Below the pieces are notes generated by a model, which worked only from the letters and a program-made list of their open reading frames with translations, was not told where the DNA came from and did not search any database. A stretch of DNA of 64,000 nt from Puccinellia tenuiflora (lineage: Eukaryota; Streptophyta; Magnoliopsida; Poales; Poaceae): contig QRDG01000131.1 in NCBI GenBank assembly GCA_012064385.1, positions 1,535,702-1,599,701 of the forward strand. Direction: 5' to 3'. The stretch's first letter is position 1. Each line of letters begins with the position of its first letter. A program made the position numbers and the translations under genes. Positions 1 through 11,379 of the stretch are shown here, piece by piece.

Positions 1-784
1 AAATGTCCACTATTTCTACTGCTTCCATGCTCAGCGTTGCAGCAGGCTCCGCTACTCGTCATACCCAGAGCCCCCTTCTAGCTAGAGCCTAGAGGTGGTG
101 GCCGCTGCGTCTAGCCCATCGTGTCGCCGGAAACGACGAGAGGGTAGTGGAATTGCTTCGGGATGGTCGTAAAGAAAGGCGTGCAGCACGTTGCGCATGC
201 ATGCATGCATCGCTGCAGGTCCAACAAGTTCCCGTGAATATATATCTGGTACGTGCAGTGGCACCGTCACATCACGCAGTACTACAACTAACCTGTTCAG
301 GCCACGGCCAATCGGCACCCACCGGGCGAGCGCGCTAAAATATTCGCCGATTAGCTCGATCAGCTTAACTTTTCTTTAAATAACTCTGGCGCTGCAGAAA
401 GCACGTGAGTGACGCAGATCGAGAGCAACGAAGCGTTTCCGCTTGGTTGGTTTGACCGGGGTTTGACCGGCAGATTAGTGGCAAACAAAACATCCATGGG
501 AGATCGAGCTCGAAAGGGAAAAAGAACGGCTTTTGTTGCGTCCTCGAGGCGGAATCGTTTGGAATCCCAACAACAACACCAACAGCGATGAGCCGATGCT
601 GAGTGCAGGCGCCGGCCAGAGATATCTGACTCAGACAACTGTGTTTGAGAAAACAGTTTTCTGTTGGTATAATATGCATCGTGACAAATACGGAAGACTA
701 TTGTACATATGTACTCTCAACACGAGGAAAGAGATAGAGAAAAGTTCACATCAAACCTTGAAATCATAGAGCGAGATTAGCTAA
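1..784. other. Unassigned intergenic sequence
   Basis: No open frame here looks like a protein family, and no terminal repeats were found. The stretch ends at the target duplication of the first MITE. Confidence 0.5.
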
Positions 785-1047
785 GGCTACTCACAGTGCA
801 TAGTAACATAGAGTAGTAACATGCTGATGTTACTAAACTATGTTACTACCTCCACAATGAGGAGTAACATATATATGGTGTCATATTTATTATGCTATAG
901 ACTCATTTTACCTTGATAAGTGTGATGTTACAGTAACTAGCTAAGTTACCCCAAACACTTCTCTGCTCATTAACTACATGCCACATAAGCAAAGTTGTCT
1001 TGAGATGTGTGATGTTACTACCTATGTTACTCCCACTGTGACCAGCC
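785..1047. mobile_element. Tourist-like MITE (PIF/Harbinger type), copy 1
   Basis: The ends are inverted repeats (GGCTACTCACAGTG at the left, CACTGTGACCAGCC at the right), flanked by a TAA duplication at 782-784 and 1048-1050. It is 263 bp, AT-rich inside, with repeated 'gttact/agtaac' words and no coding capacity. The same family recurs at 7527-7799 and as the outer layer of 6476-7354. TAA/TTA duplication and size are typical of Tourist elements mobilised by Harbinger transposases. Confidence 0.85.
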
Positions 1048-2030
1048 TAAATCGAACCTCAAATTTTAAATCCCGATAACTGACACACCGAACATATCAT
1101 CCCGGTCCAATTTCAACCTTTTGTCCGTTTGAGGTTGAGTTCGCTGACATTCTAGTGGTAAAACCTGGTCTGAATCGGCTTGGAGTTTCAGAGCGTCGGT
1201 GGCCTGCTCGACCATGTCCCAATCGTGTACTCGTTGGCCAGCCAAGCACAGTCAGTGTTTCAGCTCACGCACCACCTCTGGCCCCTCGCACTCTCAGCTC
1301 TTCTAAAGATCACACCGAGGACTCCAACATGTTCCTGTGCAGCATAGCCCGGCACTGTGCGGAAAGCGTGTGACGGAGACTTGTGCAAAGCCGAGTGGTG
1401 GCATGGGACACACGGAACCGTGGGCATCGTAGTCGGCTGCGGTACACAACGGTAGGTGCAGCCACGGCGGCGAGCGGTGGCTAGCAAGGTTGTGGCGGTG
1501 TGCTGCTTTGCCGAAGCATTGTGATGCGCGGAGGCAACAACCAGCTAGCACACTGAGACACGATGGTGCAGATCGTTTGCGTGCCTCGGTCGCACGGGCA
1601 CGAGCGGCGATGTTGCGGGGAGGAGCAGCGGACAACGTGCCGGCACGAGGGACCTCAGCCGACTGAGTCGGACAGCAACATAAGGAGATAGTTGGGGCGT
1701 TCGCGATAGCCCACGCACGGTGGGGTGAGGCAGGAGAGCAGCAAACAAGTACGTGGGGGCGACGGCGACCGGAATAAAATAGAAAAGGGGGATCGATTTA
1801 AGGAAGGTGATGAATATGATAAGTTGGTCCACGTTGTGCGGCAAGTTGGTTTGACCGGGATCGTTTCCTTCCCGGTGTGCCAAATAGGTCTAGGGTCTGG
1901 AATAGACCGGAAATGATAAGTTGGTCGGTGTGCCATTTTCCGGGATTCAAAATTGGGGTTTGATTTAGCTAATGGCTTCAAATTTCCTCATGCGGTGCGT
2001 GTAAGAAAAAGACGTAGTGAAACGGTACAT
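1048..2030. other. Unassigned intergenic sequence
   Basis: No convincing gene. Short frames on both strands are incidental. A word of the form 'gataagttggtc' occurs at 1818 and again at 1915. Confidence 0.45.
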
Positions 2031-2033
2031 TAA

Positions 2034-3040
2034 GGGTGTGTTTGGTAGCATGTGTGGGCTCAGATTGTGTTTCTCATTAGAGACATGCTGACTTGAGCCG
2101 GGTTGAGCAGAGATATTTATCTGTGTTTGGTAGCCTGTATGGACTGGACCGGGCTAGGATTAGATGTTGTTTGGTGTCTGTATGCACTGGACCCTGCTCC
2201 TATGAATTAAAATTACAACTAGATCCAAAATTTTACACAGAAGACCTTGAACAAAATTTTAAAAAGCAATCAAGTCCAACCACCCATCGTGGCGTCGGCG
2301 CACAGGAAGGTTCTCGTCGACGGCCGAGGTGCTCCTCCCTGGTGGCACTTTGTGGCTCGTCGGCGGCGCGTGTCCCGGCGGCAGTACGCGGCGGCCTGCG
2401 TCCGTGGCGGCAGTAGGCGGCGCCCGAGTCAGGACGGAGGTCGGCGGCGCGGGGAACGGAGGTCGCGACCTTGCCGAGCTGCACCACGCGCCGATGCGGT
2501 CCTGGTCGAGGACGCGGACGCCGCGCTAGGAGGTGGCGTCCGCCGACGCTGCTGGGAGGTGCGGCGAGGCGGTCGTGGTGCTCGTATTCATGGCGGCCGT
2601 GGTGCTCGTATTCGTGGCCTGCTGCTCGTCTCCGTGATGGTGCAGTGGCACGGAGGCGGTGCAGCGTCGGGGAGGAGGCACGGAGGCGGCGCGGCATCGC
2701 GGAGGAGCGCATAGGAGGCGAGGAGCGGGGAGGCGGCGCGGGGTCGCGCAGGAGCTCGGGGGAGAGGAAGTCACGCGGGGGAAAGTGACACCGGATTGGG
2801 CTGGGGGGTGTGCGGCCAAGCTCGGTGGGGCCCACGCGCGGGATGATTTTCGGTATGAGCTCGGCCGGGCTGAGGTGAGAAACTCGAATCGAGCTTCTCA
2901 ACCCGGCCAGGCTGAGGATGCTTTTTTGCACGAGGTGGGCAGGGCTGAGGGGACTAAACCGGGCTACCAAACAACCCAAAAGTTGCTGGGCAGGGTTGGA
3001 GGGAGATTTTTTTGAGGGAGCCGGGCTACCAAACACGCCC
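2034..3040. mobile_element. Non-autonomous Harbinger-like element with GC-rich cargo
   Basis: Inverted ends GGGTGTGTTTGGTAGC and GCTACCAAACACGCCC are flanked by TAA at 2031-2033 and 3041-3043, giving a 1007-bp element. Subterminal copies of the 'tgtttggtagcctg' word recur on the left (about 2123 and 2168), and 'gggctaccaaacaaccc' recurs near 2962. The middle, about 2280-2800, is strongly GC-rich, unlike the AT-rich MITEs nearby. Long frames cross it on both strands (for example 2233-3036 minus), but none reads as a known protein. The cargo may be captured genomic sequence, which is inference. Confidence 0.75.
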
Positions 3041-3043
3041 TAA

Positions 3044-3977
3044 GATGAGGAGGTGAGGTGTGTTTGCTGTGCGGGGTTGTGGAGGAGATGTGGCAGCCCA
3101 GTGCGGTCTGCAGGCAGGCATCGATGCCAAAGGCGGCAGTCACCCGGTCGGTCGCTGCACATGTGTGGATCTTGGCGCGCACGGTCACCCACCCGCAGCC
3201 GCAACGAAAAATTCACTAGTGCCGCGCGCGCATCCCGCCCGCCCGCGCTGCCGCTCCACTCGTCCAAACTCCAAACCATCGATTGCTTGCTTGCTTGCTT
3301 GATGATGGCGCGCGCTTCAAGTTTAAGCAAGTGCATGCTGCTAAACCTATTTTAGCGCAGCAGCAGCCACCACCGGGGCGGACCAACCGTATATGAAGGC
3401 CGGCAGCAAAGCAGCGTCACGTGCATCCATCCCAAGATCCAAATCCGACGATCCGATGGGTGGGTGGGACACTCGTAAACCTTGGCTCCTCCTCCTCCTC
3501 TCCCTCTCCCTCTAGCTATTCCAGATCGCTCTCGTGCATGCCTCGCCTGCTTTGTTTGTAGATACCTGCCTGCACGTACCAAGGGAGACATAGCAGGTCT
3601 TGTTGTGCAGACGAGATGACCTGACCAAAACCTTAGCCTCATGCTACGCATGTGGTGGCATTCCACGTACGTACTCCAATCCATTAACTGTACCCCGCCC
3701 GCCCATCAACAACACATTCAATTTTTCGCTCTAGGCTAGCTAGGTGCGTATGGGCAGCCAGCCAGCCAGCCGGTGTAGCAGGCAGGCTGCTGTTCCGATC
3801 CGGACCACACATGTGTCACCAATGCGGGCGGGCATGTGACTCGATGGACGGATGGAGCGCGCACGCCGCTGGACGGCTGGACGGGACCCCCCACCGTATC
3901 TCATCTGCGTACCGCTTCTTGTGGAGTTGAGCCGGTCAACCCTAGCGAGGTCGATCGATCTCAGACGGGAAATGGGT
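3044..3977. other. Intergenic sequence with small simple repeats
   Basis: It contains a (TTGC)n run near 3283-3302 and an 'agcc' run near 3760-3772. No gene or terminal repeat was recognised. Confidence 0.45.
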
Positions 3978-3980
3978 TTA

Positions 3981-5469
3981 GATCATCTCCACTCGAGGTG
4001 CCAATAGAGCGTCTGGATTGGCGTCTGCGTAAGCTCTATTGGCGTCGCGCGGATAAAATTGTGTGTATTGGCGCCAGTACATCCCAGTCGTAGCGCCAAT
4101 ACTATTTTTTGAAACAACATTTTAAACTGAAAATAAGAGTACATAATTCGTCCAAACTTAACATAATTCATATAAACTAAGAAACTAAAGACTAAAAAGG
4201 CGGCAGATGGAGCAGTGGCAGTTCGGGCAGGTCCCCGCCGGCGTAGGTATGGGCGCGTCGCGGCAGTTGCGGCAGCAACAGTCGGGGAACCTCGCCTCCG
4301 GCGGTTCGAATGACCGCTCGATGGCGAGCTGCATGTCCTCCGGCGGCCAGTCTGTCTCCGGCCACTCTTCGGAGTCGGAGGAGGAGTCGGACGAGGCAGC
4401 GACGTAGGTGTTGAGTCGCGCCTAGTGCTCGATCTCCAACTGCTCGTCCCAGTACGGCGCTGTGGGCGCATACCGGGGGGTCATCCTGCAACTCGGGCCT
4501 GCCGGCCATGATATGCTCGATGTAGTCGAGCCTGCCTGTCCGGCGAGGCGAGGGGCAACCGGGACACCTGTCATGATGTTCTTCGTCCATCACGGGAGGA
4601 GTTCGTTGTTCCTCGGCACCGGAGTGTTGGTGCGGATGAGTTCGTGCGCCTCCGCCTCCGTGAGTAGAGGCACCAGCGGCTGCCTCGCCGCTGAAACCAT
4701 CGGCGGAGGGTTGGACGACCCCGCCTTGGGGCCGAGGCGGAGACCGCGGCTATGCCGCTCGTTGCGTAGCCTCTCCACTCCTTCGCGCCTCTCCTCCTCC
4801 CGCATGTCGCGCAAAATGTGGTTGGCATGGCGCTCGCGACGATCCACTGTCAGCTCGTACCGGAGGCGGCGGTGAAGAGTCTCTGTGGCGCGGCGAGCGT
4901 CGTTGGGGCGCCTCTCCTCTTCCCTCTGGCGGCGGCGAGCCTCTTCACTCTGGCTGGGATCCATGGTGTTGTGCTGAAGTGGGGAGGGATGCGGGTGACG
5001 AACAGAGAAGGGGCCATGATATAGCCGGCTTCCCGGTCATTAAACTCCGGCCAACTACCGCATTAACCTCGCCGAAGTCGACGCGACGGCACGCTGCGGC
5101 GTCAGACGCCGCCGTGGGAGAAACGCGACCTCGCTTCGACTGCCGCACGCGCATTGACGCCGCCGTGTAGGAGAGGTGAAACGACGACTCTGTATGACGC
5201 CATGAATGCCGTCGACCGGGAACGGTTGGGCGGTTCAGCGTATGTGCCAATGACACGGCTGGCCCACCCGACGGTTTCGCGCGCTCAGTTTCGTCCGGCG
5301 CGCCCAAGCGGCTCCCTCCACGGAGGGCGTGGGCTGGGTGTGCCGGACGAGCTATTGGGCCTCGCCGGACGAAACCGGGCTATTGGCGCCGCGACTGGGC
5401 GCCATTTTTCATCCGGCACGCCCAATAAGGCTATTGGCGGCCCTATTGACGCCCCGACTGGAGATGCTC
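3981..5469. mobile_element. Harbinger-type element with a degraded internal gene
   Basis: The ends GATCATCTCCACTCGAGG and (reverse complement of the right end) GAGCATCTCCAGTCGGGG form an imperfect inverted repeat. Both sides carry TTA (3978-3980 and 5470-5472). The element is 1489 bp. 'CATCTCCA' ends with TTA/TAA duplications are shared with the Harbinger element at 54166-56505. Subterminal 'ctattggcg' words occur at both ends. No DDE nuclease-like transposase is present, so it is non-autonomous. Confidence 0.8.
4192..4964 (-). pseudogene. Unrecognised element-borne protein, fragmented
   Basis: A minus-strand frame opens at 4964 (MDPSQSEEARRRQ...) and gives 124 residues before a stop at 4590. 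A second frame overlaps it (4593-4192). The first part is very rich in Arg and Glu (charged helix, roughly residues 5-75), followed by a Pro/Ala-rich stretch. The sequence lies wholly inside the 3981-5469 element and is therefore transposon cargo, not a host gene. I cannot name a function. A charged helical protein with broken downstream frames is all that can be seen. Confidence 0.45.
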
Positions 5470-5484
5470 TTATCTAGCTGACGA

Positions 5485-5757
5485 CGGTGCGTGCCGACAA
5501 ATAACAAGAATCCTCTTTTCCTAATCAACTAGAGGCACGCTGGCACAGTGTGGCATTTTGGAGCTCGGGCTTCTGTTTTTTTTTTAAGTTTAAAATTTGC
5601 ATTTTTTCTAGATATAGATAATAATATGATTTATAAGTTCTAAACAGGAAATGGTTTGTCGAGCTGAATGTATGCCGACAAATTACAAAAATCCTTTCTT
5701 TCTAGACCACCACATGTATGGTTGTAGAATGTGGCGTTTTGGAGTTCGACTTCTCAT
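5485..5757. repeat. Imperfect local direct duplication
   Basis: A block at about 5485-5575 ('tgccgacaaataacaagaatcct' to 'tggcattttggagctcgggcttct') is repeated at about 5665-5757 with many substitutions. The offset is near 187 bp. A second short duplication, 'aatatcccgcttattgg', occurs at about 5850 and 5923. Confidence 0.6.
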
Positions 5758-6035
5758 CGAAACAAGTTTTTGTCTCGTGTTGTGATTAAAACCACATAGT
5801 CAGACAAACACAAAGTGACTAGCTTAATTCTCTTACAAAGCAGTATAACAATATCCCGCTTATTGGTTGCTCCAAGTTAGTGGAATGTCTCCAGGAAGTT
5901 TGTCAATGTGCGAGTATCATCTCAATATCCCGCTTATTGGAAGGGATCTCACTTAATTTAGAGAGCATATTGGAGAAGCACGCTATATCCGTGAGGAATC
6001 GTGCGGGTTTGCCACGAGCTCTCCCACGGAGAGCA

Positions 6036-6051
6036 CCCCCCCCCCCCCCCC
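6036..6051. repeat. Poly-C tract
   Basis: Sixteen consecutive C, followed by ACCCC. Confidence 0.9.
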
Positions 6052-6083
6052 ACCCCAAAGTACTTGACCTTCCAATCTTGTTA

Positions 6084-6144
6084 CTCCCTCCGATCCATAT
6101 TAATTGTCATTACATCTGTGACAATTAATATGGATTGGAGGGAT
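6084..6144. mobile_element. Very short Stowaway-like hairpin
   Basis: CTCCCTCCGATCCATATTAA is followed after a few bases by its near reverse complement ending GGATTGGAGGGA, with TA on the left and TTA on the right. The whole 61 bp can fold into one hairpin, so it looks like a minimal Stowaway. Confidence 0.7.
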
Positions 6145-6472
6145 TATTTCATCTCTCACATTTCCTTGTTGTGTTTTGTATTGCATCTATGGTTGTTCAT
6201 CTAGCTGTATTTTAGGATTGTTTTGTTTATCTGTAATTATCACTAAAAATAAAAAAATATTAAAAATTGTAATCGTCTATTCACCCTCCTCTAACCATAA
6301 TTTTTTATCTTTCGGTGTAAATTTGGGAAGTTGGAATGTTTAAATAAATATAAAGGGGCATCAATTTGGCGCGTCCCCCCATCAGTACGAACAGTAAAAT
6401 TTGAAGGACACCAAACAAAAAGAATATGAAGTAGTACCATAGTGGTGGTGTACTGGGCGTTCGGTTGGATAG
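6145..6472. other. AT-rich intergenic sequence
   Basis: Nothing recognisable. 'gtagtaccatagtgg' at about 6431 partly repeats the start of the Tourist element that follows. Confidence 0.4.
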
Positions 6473-6571
6473 TTAGGCCATAGTGGGTAGTACCATATAT
6501 GTGGTGTCATGCAAAACCATATTTAATAAGTTATAAACTCATAGTGTCTTGGGATATGTGATGTTACAGTA

Positions 6572-7236
6572 CTCCCTCCATCTCGGTTTATAAGTCACAA
6601 TTTGTGTTTCTCTACGACCAAGGTGAAAGAGGATTGGCCATGCAAATTTAATCTCCCAAATATTTCACCCAATTAGCACTCTCACCTTTAATACCAACAT
6701 TAACTAGGAAAAGGCCATACCCAATCGGGATGATTTGATTGCGCATGCACTGGTCGAGTATATCACCGCATGCATGCAAAATTGGTCACCCCCTAATTAA
6801 CTGCTCCTAGTTAATGCTAATTGTGCCTACTCTTGGTATTATCTGGATTTCAGGGCCTCTTTGGATTGTAGGAATTTCAAAGGAGTTTCATAGGATTTCA
6901 ATCCTTAGGAATTTTTCCTATGGATTGCCTTTGGTTTAAAGGAATGGTGCTACCAAAATCCTATGGATTGGATTCCTATGCCTCAATTCCATAGGAATTT
7001 GAACATCCACTCCAACCTCTTTTTTAGACTCAAGTGCGTAGGATTGAGACACTTTTCCTGTGTTTTTCCTGCATCTTATCCAAACGACAATTCCTGCAGC
7101 TTTCCTGTGTTTTATCATCCTCTGTTTTGCATTTGCAAACCTGTAAAATTCCTGTGTTTTTCATATTCCTGTGTTTTTCAACCCTGCGATCCAAAGAGGT
7201 CCTCATATTGTGACTTATAAACTGAGATGGAGGGAG
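6572..7236. mobile_element. Stowaway MITE, middle layer of the nest
   Basis: The ends CTCCCTCCATCTCGGTTTAT and ATAAACTGAGATGGAGGGAG are inverted repeats, with TA duplications at 6570-6571 and 7237-7238. It is itself interrupted by the element at 6853-7202; without it the Stowaway would be about 312 bp. Confidence 0.85.
6853..7202. mobile_element. Tourist-like MITE, innermost layer
   Basis: The ends GGGCCTCTTTGGAT and ATCCAAAGAGGTCC are inverted repeats, with TCA on both sides (6850-6852 and 7203-7205). At 350 bp it matches the size and ends of the element at 10926-11282. Confidence 0.8.
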
Positions 7237-7360
7237 TAACATATTATGTTACCACCTCTCTCTCTCTCTTTCTTCATTAATTATCTAACAAGTCATTGTT
7301 TTTGCCTACATGGCATCTATGTTACTAGTGAAGTTATCCCCACTATGACTAGTCTTAAGT

Positions 7361-7509
7361 ACTCTCTCCATTCCAAATATAAAATGTTCTAGCTGAATCA
7401 CATTTATCTATATACTCGTTTCAATGTGTAGATTCATTAATTTCGCTATCTCTGCAGTTCATACTTAAATGTCAAAAATATATTATTATAACTTAAAACG
7501 AAGATAGTA
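7361..7509. mobile_element. Decayed Stowaway-like fragment
   Basis: It starts 'actctctccattccaaatataaa', a worn CTCCCTCC end. The right end ('aaaacgaagatagta') has lost most of the inverted repeat. Confidence 0.45.
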
Positions 7510-7526
7510 CTACTGGTTAGTGGTTA

Positions 7527-7799
7527 GGCTGCTCACAATGGGGAGTAACATATAGTAGTAACATGCACATGTTACTAGTCTATGTTACTACCTCTATAGT
7601 GGTAAGTGTCATATGTGTGGTAACATAGAGCCATTCATTTATTATCTTATAGACTCATTTTGCATTGGTAAGTGTTATGTTACTATAACTATCTATGTTA
7701 CTCTATTTGCCTCTCTTTTCAAAAATTACATGACATGTCATCTTTTTTGCCTATGTGGCATCTATATTACTATCTATGTTAGTCTCATTGTGAGTAGTC
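7527..7799. mobile_element. Tourist-like MITE, copy 3
   Basis: GGCTGCTCACAATG and CATTGTGAGTAGTC form the inverted ends, with TTA at 7524-7526 and 7800-7802. At 273 bp it is a clear sibling of 785-1047. Confidence 0.85.
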
Positions 7800-8270
7800 T
7801 TACTATCTCTATTCCATAATGTATTTTGGTAGTCTATTTTAGCCTACCAAAACGTTTTGTATTGTACTCCTAGTTAACTACCCTTGTTACCTTTTAACAT
7901 TTTCTTGGGTCATTTGTCACCAATAATATTTCTCATCCAAAAAGATAGTACACATAAAATAGTACAGATATGCTTGGTGAAGCGGAATCATTTCGCAGCC
8001 GCATCGCGCACGTACGTCCCACTCATCATCACACCCGAACGGATTAGACAAACGGCTGAAAAGGCTTTCCCCCCCGGGGCTCCACAACATCGTAACGTTC
8101 ACCCACCGGGGACCCGCCACAGCATGGGGAACGAAAAGCGAGCGGCCCCACCTGTCAGTCGCGGTGGTAGCAGTCCACCACTCCACTGGTGCCGACGACA
8201 GTACAGTCTTCTTCACTCCACTGATCCACTCCACTCCCCTCCGCTGCTGCTCCGCTAATGGTTGGCTCCA

Positions 8271-8278
8271 CATAAAAG
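8271..8278 (+). promoter_or_regulatory. Possible TATA element of the IQD gene
   Basis: CATAAAAG lies about 225 bp before the IQD start codon in a region that turns from AT-rich to GC-rich. No other TATA-like motif lies between it and the ATG. The call rests on position alone. Confidence 0.35.
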
Positions 8279-8500
8279 CCGCAGGAGGGAGCGCGTGACG
8301 TGAGTCATCAAGCGCGCGACAGCTCCCCGCTGCCCGCGCCAGCCAGTAATAATAGCCCGGCCGTCTCCTGACATGCCGCAGTAGCAAGCTAGGATGAAGT
8401 AGCTCGTAGGAGAAGATCAGGAGCTAGCTGCGAGGTAGGGGACGTGCGTCGATGCCCCTGGCCGCCACGGGACGGCAGCCGCACGCCGGTGGCGCTCACG

Positions 8501-10516
8501 ATGGGGAATAAGAAGGGCGGGTCGTCGTGGCTCACCGCCGTCAAGCGGGCCTTCCGCTCGCCGTCCAAAGAGGACAGCCCCAAGAAGGCGGCGCGCCTAC
8601 GCGAGGACCCCGACGCCGACGAGGATAAGGTCCGCCACTTTTCCCTGTTTCTTCTCCCACTGCATCTCTGTTCGTCCTTCTTCTCGGCGCATGGTTCTTG
8701 ACCAGTCTTAAGGGAACCATTTAATGACGTTTTGTGTTGTGCGCTTGCGGCGCGCAGAACAAGAGGGAGAGGAGGAGGTGGCTGTTCAGGAGGTCCTCGT
8801 CCCCATCGCCTTCGCCGGCGGCACCTGCGGCGCCTGAGCAGCAATCGGCTCCGGCTAGGTCCGCGCCGGGCCCTTCGGTGACAGATGAGCAGCGCCACGC
8901 CATCGCGCTCGCCGTGGCGACCGCCGCCACGGCCGAGGCTGCCGTGGCCACGGCGCAGGCGGCCGCCGAGGTGGTCCGTCTGACTCGCCCCTCCTCCAGC
9001 TTCGTCCGCGAGCACTACGCCGCCATCGTTGTACAGACCGCCTTCCGAGGCTACCTGGTAGGATACCACCACTAGTAGCAATGGCCGGCAGCAGGCAGGT
9101 TTGAGTGAGGCTGATGCGTCGTGTGTTTTCTTTCTTGGCTCAGGCGAGGCGCGCGCTGCGTGCTCTCAAGGGGCTGGTGAAGCTGCAGGCGCTGGTCCGC
9201 GGGCACAACGTGCGGAAGCAGGCCAACATGACGCTGCGGTGCATGCAGGCGCTGGTGCGCGTCCAGGCGCGCGTGCGCGACCAGCGGATGCGCCTCTCGC
9301 AGGAGTCCCTCTCCGCAGCCGGCGCCGCCGCCTGCGGCAGCAGCAAGTCCTCCTACAGCGTCGACACCTCCACGTTCTGGGACTCCAAGTACACCCACGA
9401 ATACGCCGAGCGCCGCTCCGTGGTCCGTCTAATAAATCAACCAACAGCGCATCTACCAATCAATTTTATGCCTCTCGTACTTGTTTGGTTAAATGTTTGA
9501 TGGCGATGGTTTACAGGAGCGGTCGCGAGACGGCAGCAGCTTCGCGGCCGACGACTGGGACGATCGGCCGCGGACGATAGAGGAGATACAGGCGATGTTG
9601 CAGACGAGGAAAGACGCGGCTCTCAAGCGTGAGAGAGCACTCTCCTATGCCTTCTCCCATCAAGTAAGCTAGAAACTTGGACTCATGCGTTTGGTGATTT
9701 CATCCGAATGTTTTTCGATCTCACGGTTTTGTTTTGGTATCAAAGATTTGGAGGAACCCTGCTCCGTCGGTGGAGGAGGAGATGGACGTCGACGGGCAGC
9801 CGCGCTGGGCGGAGAGGTGGATGGCGTCGCGCGCGTCGTTCGACACCAACAGGAGCAGCAGCCGGACGGCCGCCGCTGCGGCGCCAGGGCGCGCGTCCAC
9901 GGATCACCGCGACCAGGTCAAGACGCTGGAGATCGACACCGCGCGGCCATTCTCCTACTCCACGCCACGCCGGCAAGCGCCGCCGTCGCAGCACGGGAGC
10001 GGTTCGCCGATGCACCGGGCGCAGCACCACCACTCCGCGGCCACGCCGTCGCCGGGGAAGGCGCGCCCGCCGATCCAGGTCCGCTCCGCGAGCCCGCGCG
10101 TGGAGCGCGGCGGCGGCGGGGGAAGCTACACCCCGAGCCTGCACTCCCAGCGCCACGCGTCCTCCGGCTCGGCGGTGCCGAACTACATGCAGGCGACGGA
10201 GTCGGCCAAGGCGCGCATTCGCTCCGCGAGCGCGCCGCGACAGCGCCCGGCGACCCCGGAGCGCGACCGGCCGCAGACCGCGTACAACAACCCCGCGGCC
10301 GGAAGCGCCAAGAAGCGGCTGTCGTTCCCCATCCCGCTGGACCCGTACGGCGGCGGGTACGCGCAGAGCCTGCGGAGCCCGAGCTTCAAGAGCGCGGCGG
10401 GGCGGTTCACCTCCGAGCAGCGCTCCACCGTGTCATCTTTGTCTTGTGCAGAGAGCATAGGCGGGGAACCGGTTTCCCCGTCGTCCACCACCGACCTACG
10501 CCGCTGGCTCCGCTGA
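8501..10516 (+). CDS. IQD: IQD family calmodulin-binding protein (IQ67 domain)
   Basis: Five exons: 8501-8629, 8758-9057, 9144-9422, 9517-9663 and 9746-10516, all with GT/AG borders and phase-0 introns of 82-128 bp. Together they encode 541 residues. The N-terminus MGNKKGGSSW is a usual IQD start. The IQ67 domain spans residues 128-194, with three IQ-type motifs around AIVVQTAFRGYL, LVKLQALVRGHNVRK and MQALVRVQARVRDQ. Exon 2 ends after its 16th residue, the intron position known to be conserved in IQDs. Before it, residues 75-118 are Ala/Pro-rich; after it come basic Ser-rich stretches (APRQRPATPERDR) and a C-terminal SFPIPLDPYG block resembling DUF4005. IQD proteins are calmodulin-dependent scaffolds at microtubules, plasma membrane or nucleus; that role is family knowledge. 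No break is visible, so the gene appears intact. The ATG at 8501 is chosen because it gives the conserved N-terminus. Confidence 0.93.
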
Positions 10517-10925
10517 ACCGGCCCGCCGGCGAGGTGTTCGTTGTAATGCCTGCGTGTACTTGCTCTGCTATTTTTTTCTCGTAATCTATTTTTTTCTTGC
10601 TTCGTTTTTGTGTGATTCTGTGCCGTGTCCGTGTCAGGGCGCAGGCTGGAAAGAGTAGTTCGTTAGTTGGGTCGTGTTGAAGTTTGGGAAGGCGGGAAAG
10701 GTTGAGTAGCGTAGCGTAGGGGAGGGGCCTTTCACTTTTCCCATGTTTTAGGTTTGTGTTTTTTATGTAGTGGAGTGTTAGCTAGAGTCGTACCTTCCCA
10801 CGAGAAGGGCTACCCTTCCTAGTTCCTACTTCTCAAAAGGTTTTATGTAGCGGAAACTTGTTGCTTCGGTTAAGTCTGAAAATATGACAAGTTGGAAACC
10901 TGAATTTGTAGACAAAATGCACCAT
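10517..10925 (+). other. 3' untranslated region and downstream flank of the IQD gene
   Basis: T-rich sequence follows the stop. Near 10796-10823 'ccttcccacgagaagg' and 'gctacccttcc' can form a small stem. No canonical AATAAA was found, so the polyadenylation site is not fixed. Confidence 0.4.
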
Positions 10926-11282
10926 GGGCCTATTTGGTTCAAATGGTTGTTCAAACCCATATAAAATTTTCCTATAGAGTCCATTTGGTTCAATTGAATG
11001 AGTTCTTCGAAAAAAATATGGATTACTTTCCTACACTGCAATATTATAGGATTTCTAACAAAGAGTGGGACCTCTTGGAAAACATTCCTATGTGTGTATG
11101 ATAACTATGGCATGCACTCAATTTCTATCGAAATTTCCAACACTCTGTGCAACCAGAAAACATCTGCTACCGTTTTTTGCGTTTTTTTTTTCTAATTCCA
11201 ATAGCATTCTATGTGTCATGACATTCAATTTTTAAAATATTTCTATTTCTATTTTTTCAAATTCTGCAAACCAAAGAGACCC
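10926..11282. mobile_element. Tourist-like MITE, sibling of 6853-7202
   Basis: It starts GGGCCTATTTGGTT and ends AACCAAAGAGACCC, an imperfect inverted repeat, at 357 bp. A matching 3-bp duplication is not visible, so the ends may be off by a few bases. Confidence 0.6.
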
Positions 11283-11379
11283 TAAATAAATAAAATCCCA
11301 AGAGCCGCATTGGTCACAATAGTGGGTTGGGATACTGGTGTAAGATCATAGAACACAACACTCAAGGAAAATAATTTAA

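Larger units (their letters stand above)
6476..7354. mobile_element. Outer Tourist-like MITE, split by a nested insertion
   Basis: It starts GGCCATAGTGGGTAGTACC and ends CCCCACTATGACTAGTC, with TTA at 6473-6475 and 7355-7357. Its own sequence (6476-6571 and 7237-7354) resembles the Tourist copies at 785 and 7527. A Stowaway sits between the halves. Confidence 0.7.

Noticed and set aside
2233..3036. 267-codon minus-strand frame
   Set aside because: It covers the GC-rich interior and the terminal repeat of a Harbinger-like element, reads as low-complexity Pro/Arg/Ser, and has no family pattern.
8389..9081. 230-codon minus-strand frame over the IQD gene
   Set aside because: It is antisense to GC-rich exons and an intron of a well-supported gene and has no domain. 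It is a shadow frame.
9685..10584. 299-codon plus-strand frame overlapping IQD exon 5
   Set aside because: It is an alternative frame of GC-rich coding DNA. The exon 5 frame is the one continuous with the IQ67 domain.
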